From positions 1 to 60,009 of the forward strand of contig NKIK01000029.1 in the NCBI GenBank assembly GCA_002256115.1: a stretch of 60,009 nucleotides of DNA. Direction: 5' to 3'. The translations under genes were made by a program, and so were the position numbers. Under the pieces are notes generated by a model, which saw only the letters and a program-made list of their open reading frames with translations, searched no databases and had not been told where the DNA came from. Of this stretch, positions 59,950 to 60,009 are shown one piece after another; position 1 is the first letter of the stretch, and every line of letters begins with the position of its first letter. Source of the DNA: Burkholderiales bacterium PBB3 (GTDB lineage Bacteria; Pseudomonadota; Gammaproteobacteria; Burkholderiales; Burkholderiaceae_C).

Positions 59950-60009
59950 CGCGCTCAGGATTTTGCTCCAGCATCGCCATATGCTCGTTCGCAGCCTCGC
60001 GTAATTTGG
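59906..60009 (-). CDS. C-terminal end of an unidentified gene replacing the ATPase 3' part
   Basis: A frame entering from the right edge on the minus strand ends at TGA (59908-59906), encoding about 33 residues with KLREAANEHMAMLEQNPERV and MGYFQDRRVRYAA. The stop overlaps a TGAGA-AG-TCTCA inverted repeat (59897-59908). It could be the end of a transposase or other mobile gene, since it abuts the ATPase break, but I do not recognise the family. Confidence 0.5.
   Translation of the reverse strand, partial: KLREAANEHMAMLEQNPERVMGYFQDRRVRYAA

Noticed and set aside
1..60009. CRISPR arrays, tRNA and rRNA genes
   Set aside because: No regularly spaced short direct repeats, cloverleaf sequences or conserved rRNA segments were found by reading; the dispersed repeat copies are kilobases apart.

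Overview
The window is high-GC bacterial chromosome. It is most likely from a Comamonadaceae betaproteobacterium, with Rhodoferax or Polaromonas-like as the best guess. That inference rests on the gene content (DbpA, divergent argO/argP, an ssu cluster with ssuF and a CysB-type regulator, AlkB) and on two families of short dispersed repeats of a kind I associate with that family. No rRNA, tRNA, CRISPR array or complete insertion sequence was seen. Both window edges cut through genes.

Left part (1-24 kb): mostly housekeeping and accessory metabolism. It holds an alkB / phosphatase / esterase operon, a Phd-PIN toxin-antitoxin pair, dbpA, and a GST-ArsR-AHSA1-GNAT operon that ends in an orphan BrnA-type antitoxin followed by a small membrane protein. 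Next come an M14 peptidase, a broken mgtC, a LytTR two-component system, a TPR protein, lipocalin, M13 peptidase and several periplasmic or membrane proteins. Five copies of a ~58 bp repeat are scattered here.

Sulfur block (24.6-32.9 kb): sbp, ssuE, two tandem ssuA paralogues, ssuD, ssuC, ssuB, ssuF and a CysB/SsuR-type LysR gene, all on the + strand. Together they import sulfate and sulfonates and release sulfite from sulfonates with FMNH2. The ssuD frame carries an extra ~31 residues whose DNA matches a GC-rich intergenic repeat also present after ssuB.

Molybdenum hydroxylase block (32.9-38.5 kb): xdhC, large and small Mo/Fe-S subunits and an MdaB-like quinone reductase, divergent from an AraC gene. 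PaiB and argO/argP follow.

Regulator-rich patch (41-51.8 kb): less GC-biased in places. It has an AraC gene, a doubly truncated chemotaxis-receptor fragment, an MFS exporter, two TetR genes with clear palindromic operators (one over a DJ-1/DUF1330 operon, one over a DUF1348 gene), and hipBA with a beta-lactamase-like gene. The hipBA/beta-lactamase pair lies between two 74 bp direct repeats, each placed just upstream of a small ORF.

Right part (51.8-60 kb): a TetR-headed run of six enzymes (quinone oxidoreductase, SDR, Old Yellow Enzyme, two alpha/beta hydrolases, SCP2-like protein). It is followed by a DUF1232 protein, an FNR/ANR-type box, a DUF2892 protein and a cation P-type ATPase cut short where an unrelated minus-strand gene begins at the window edge.
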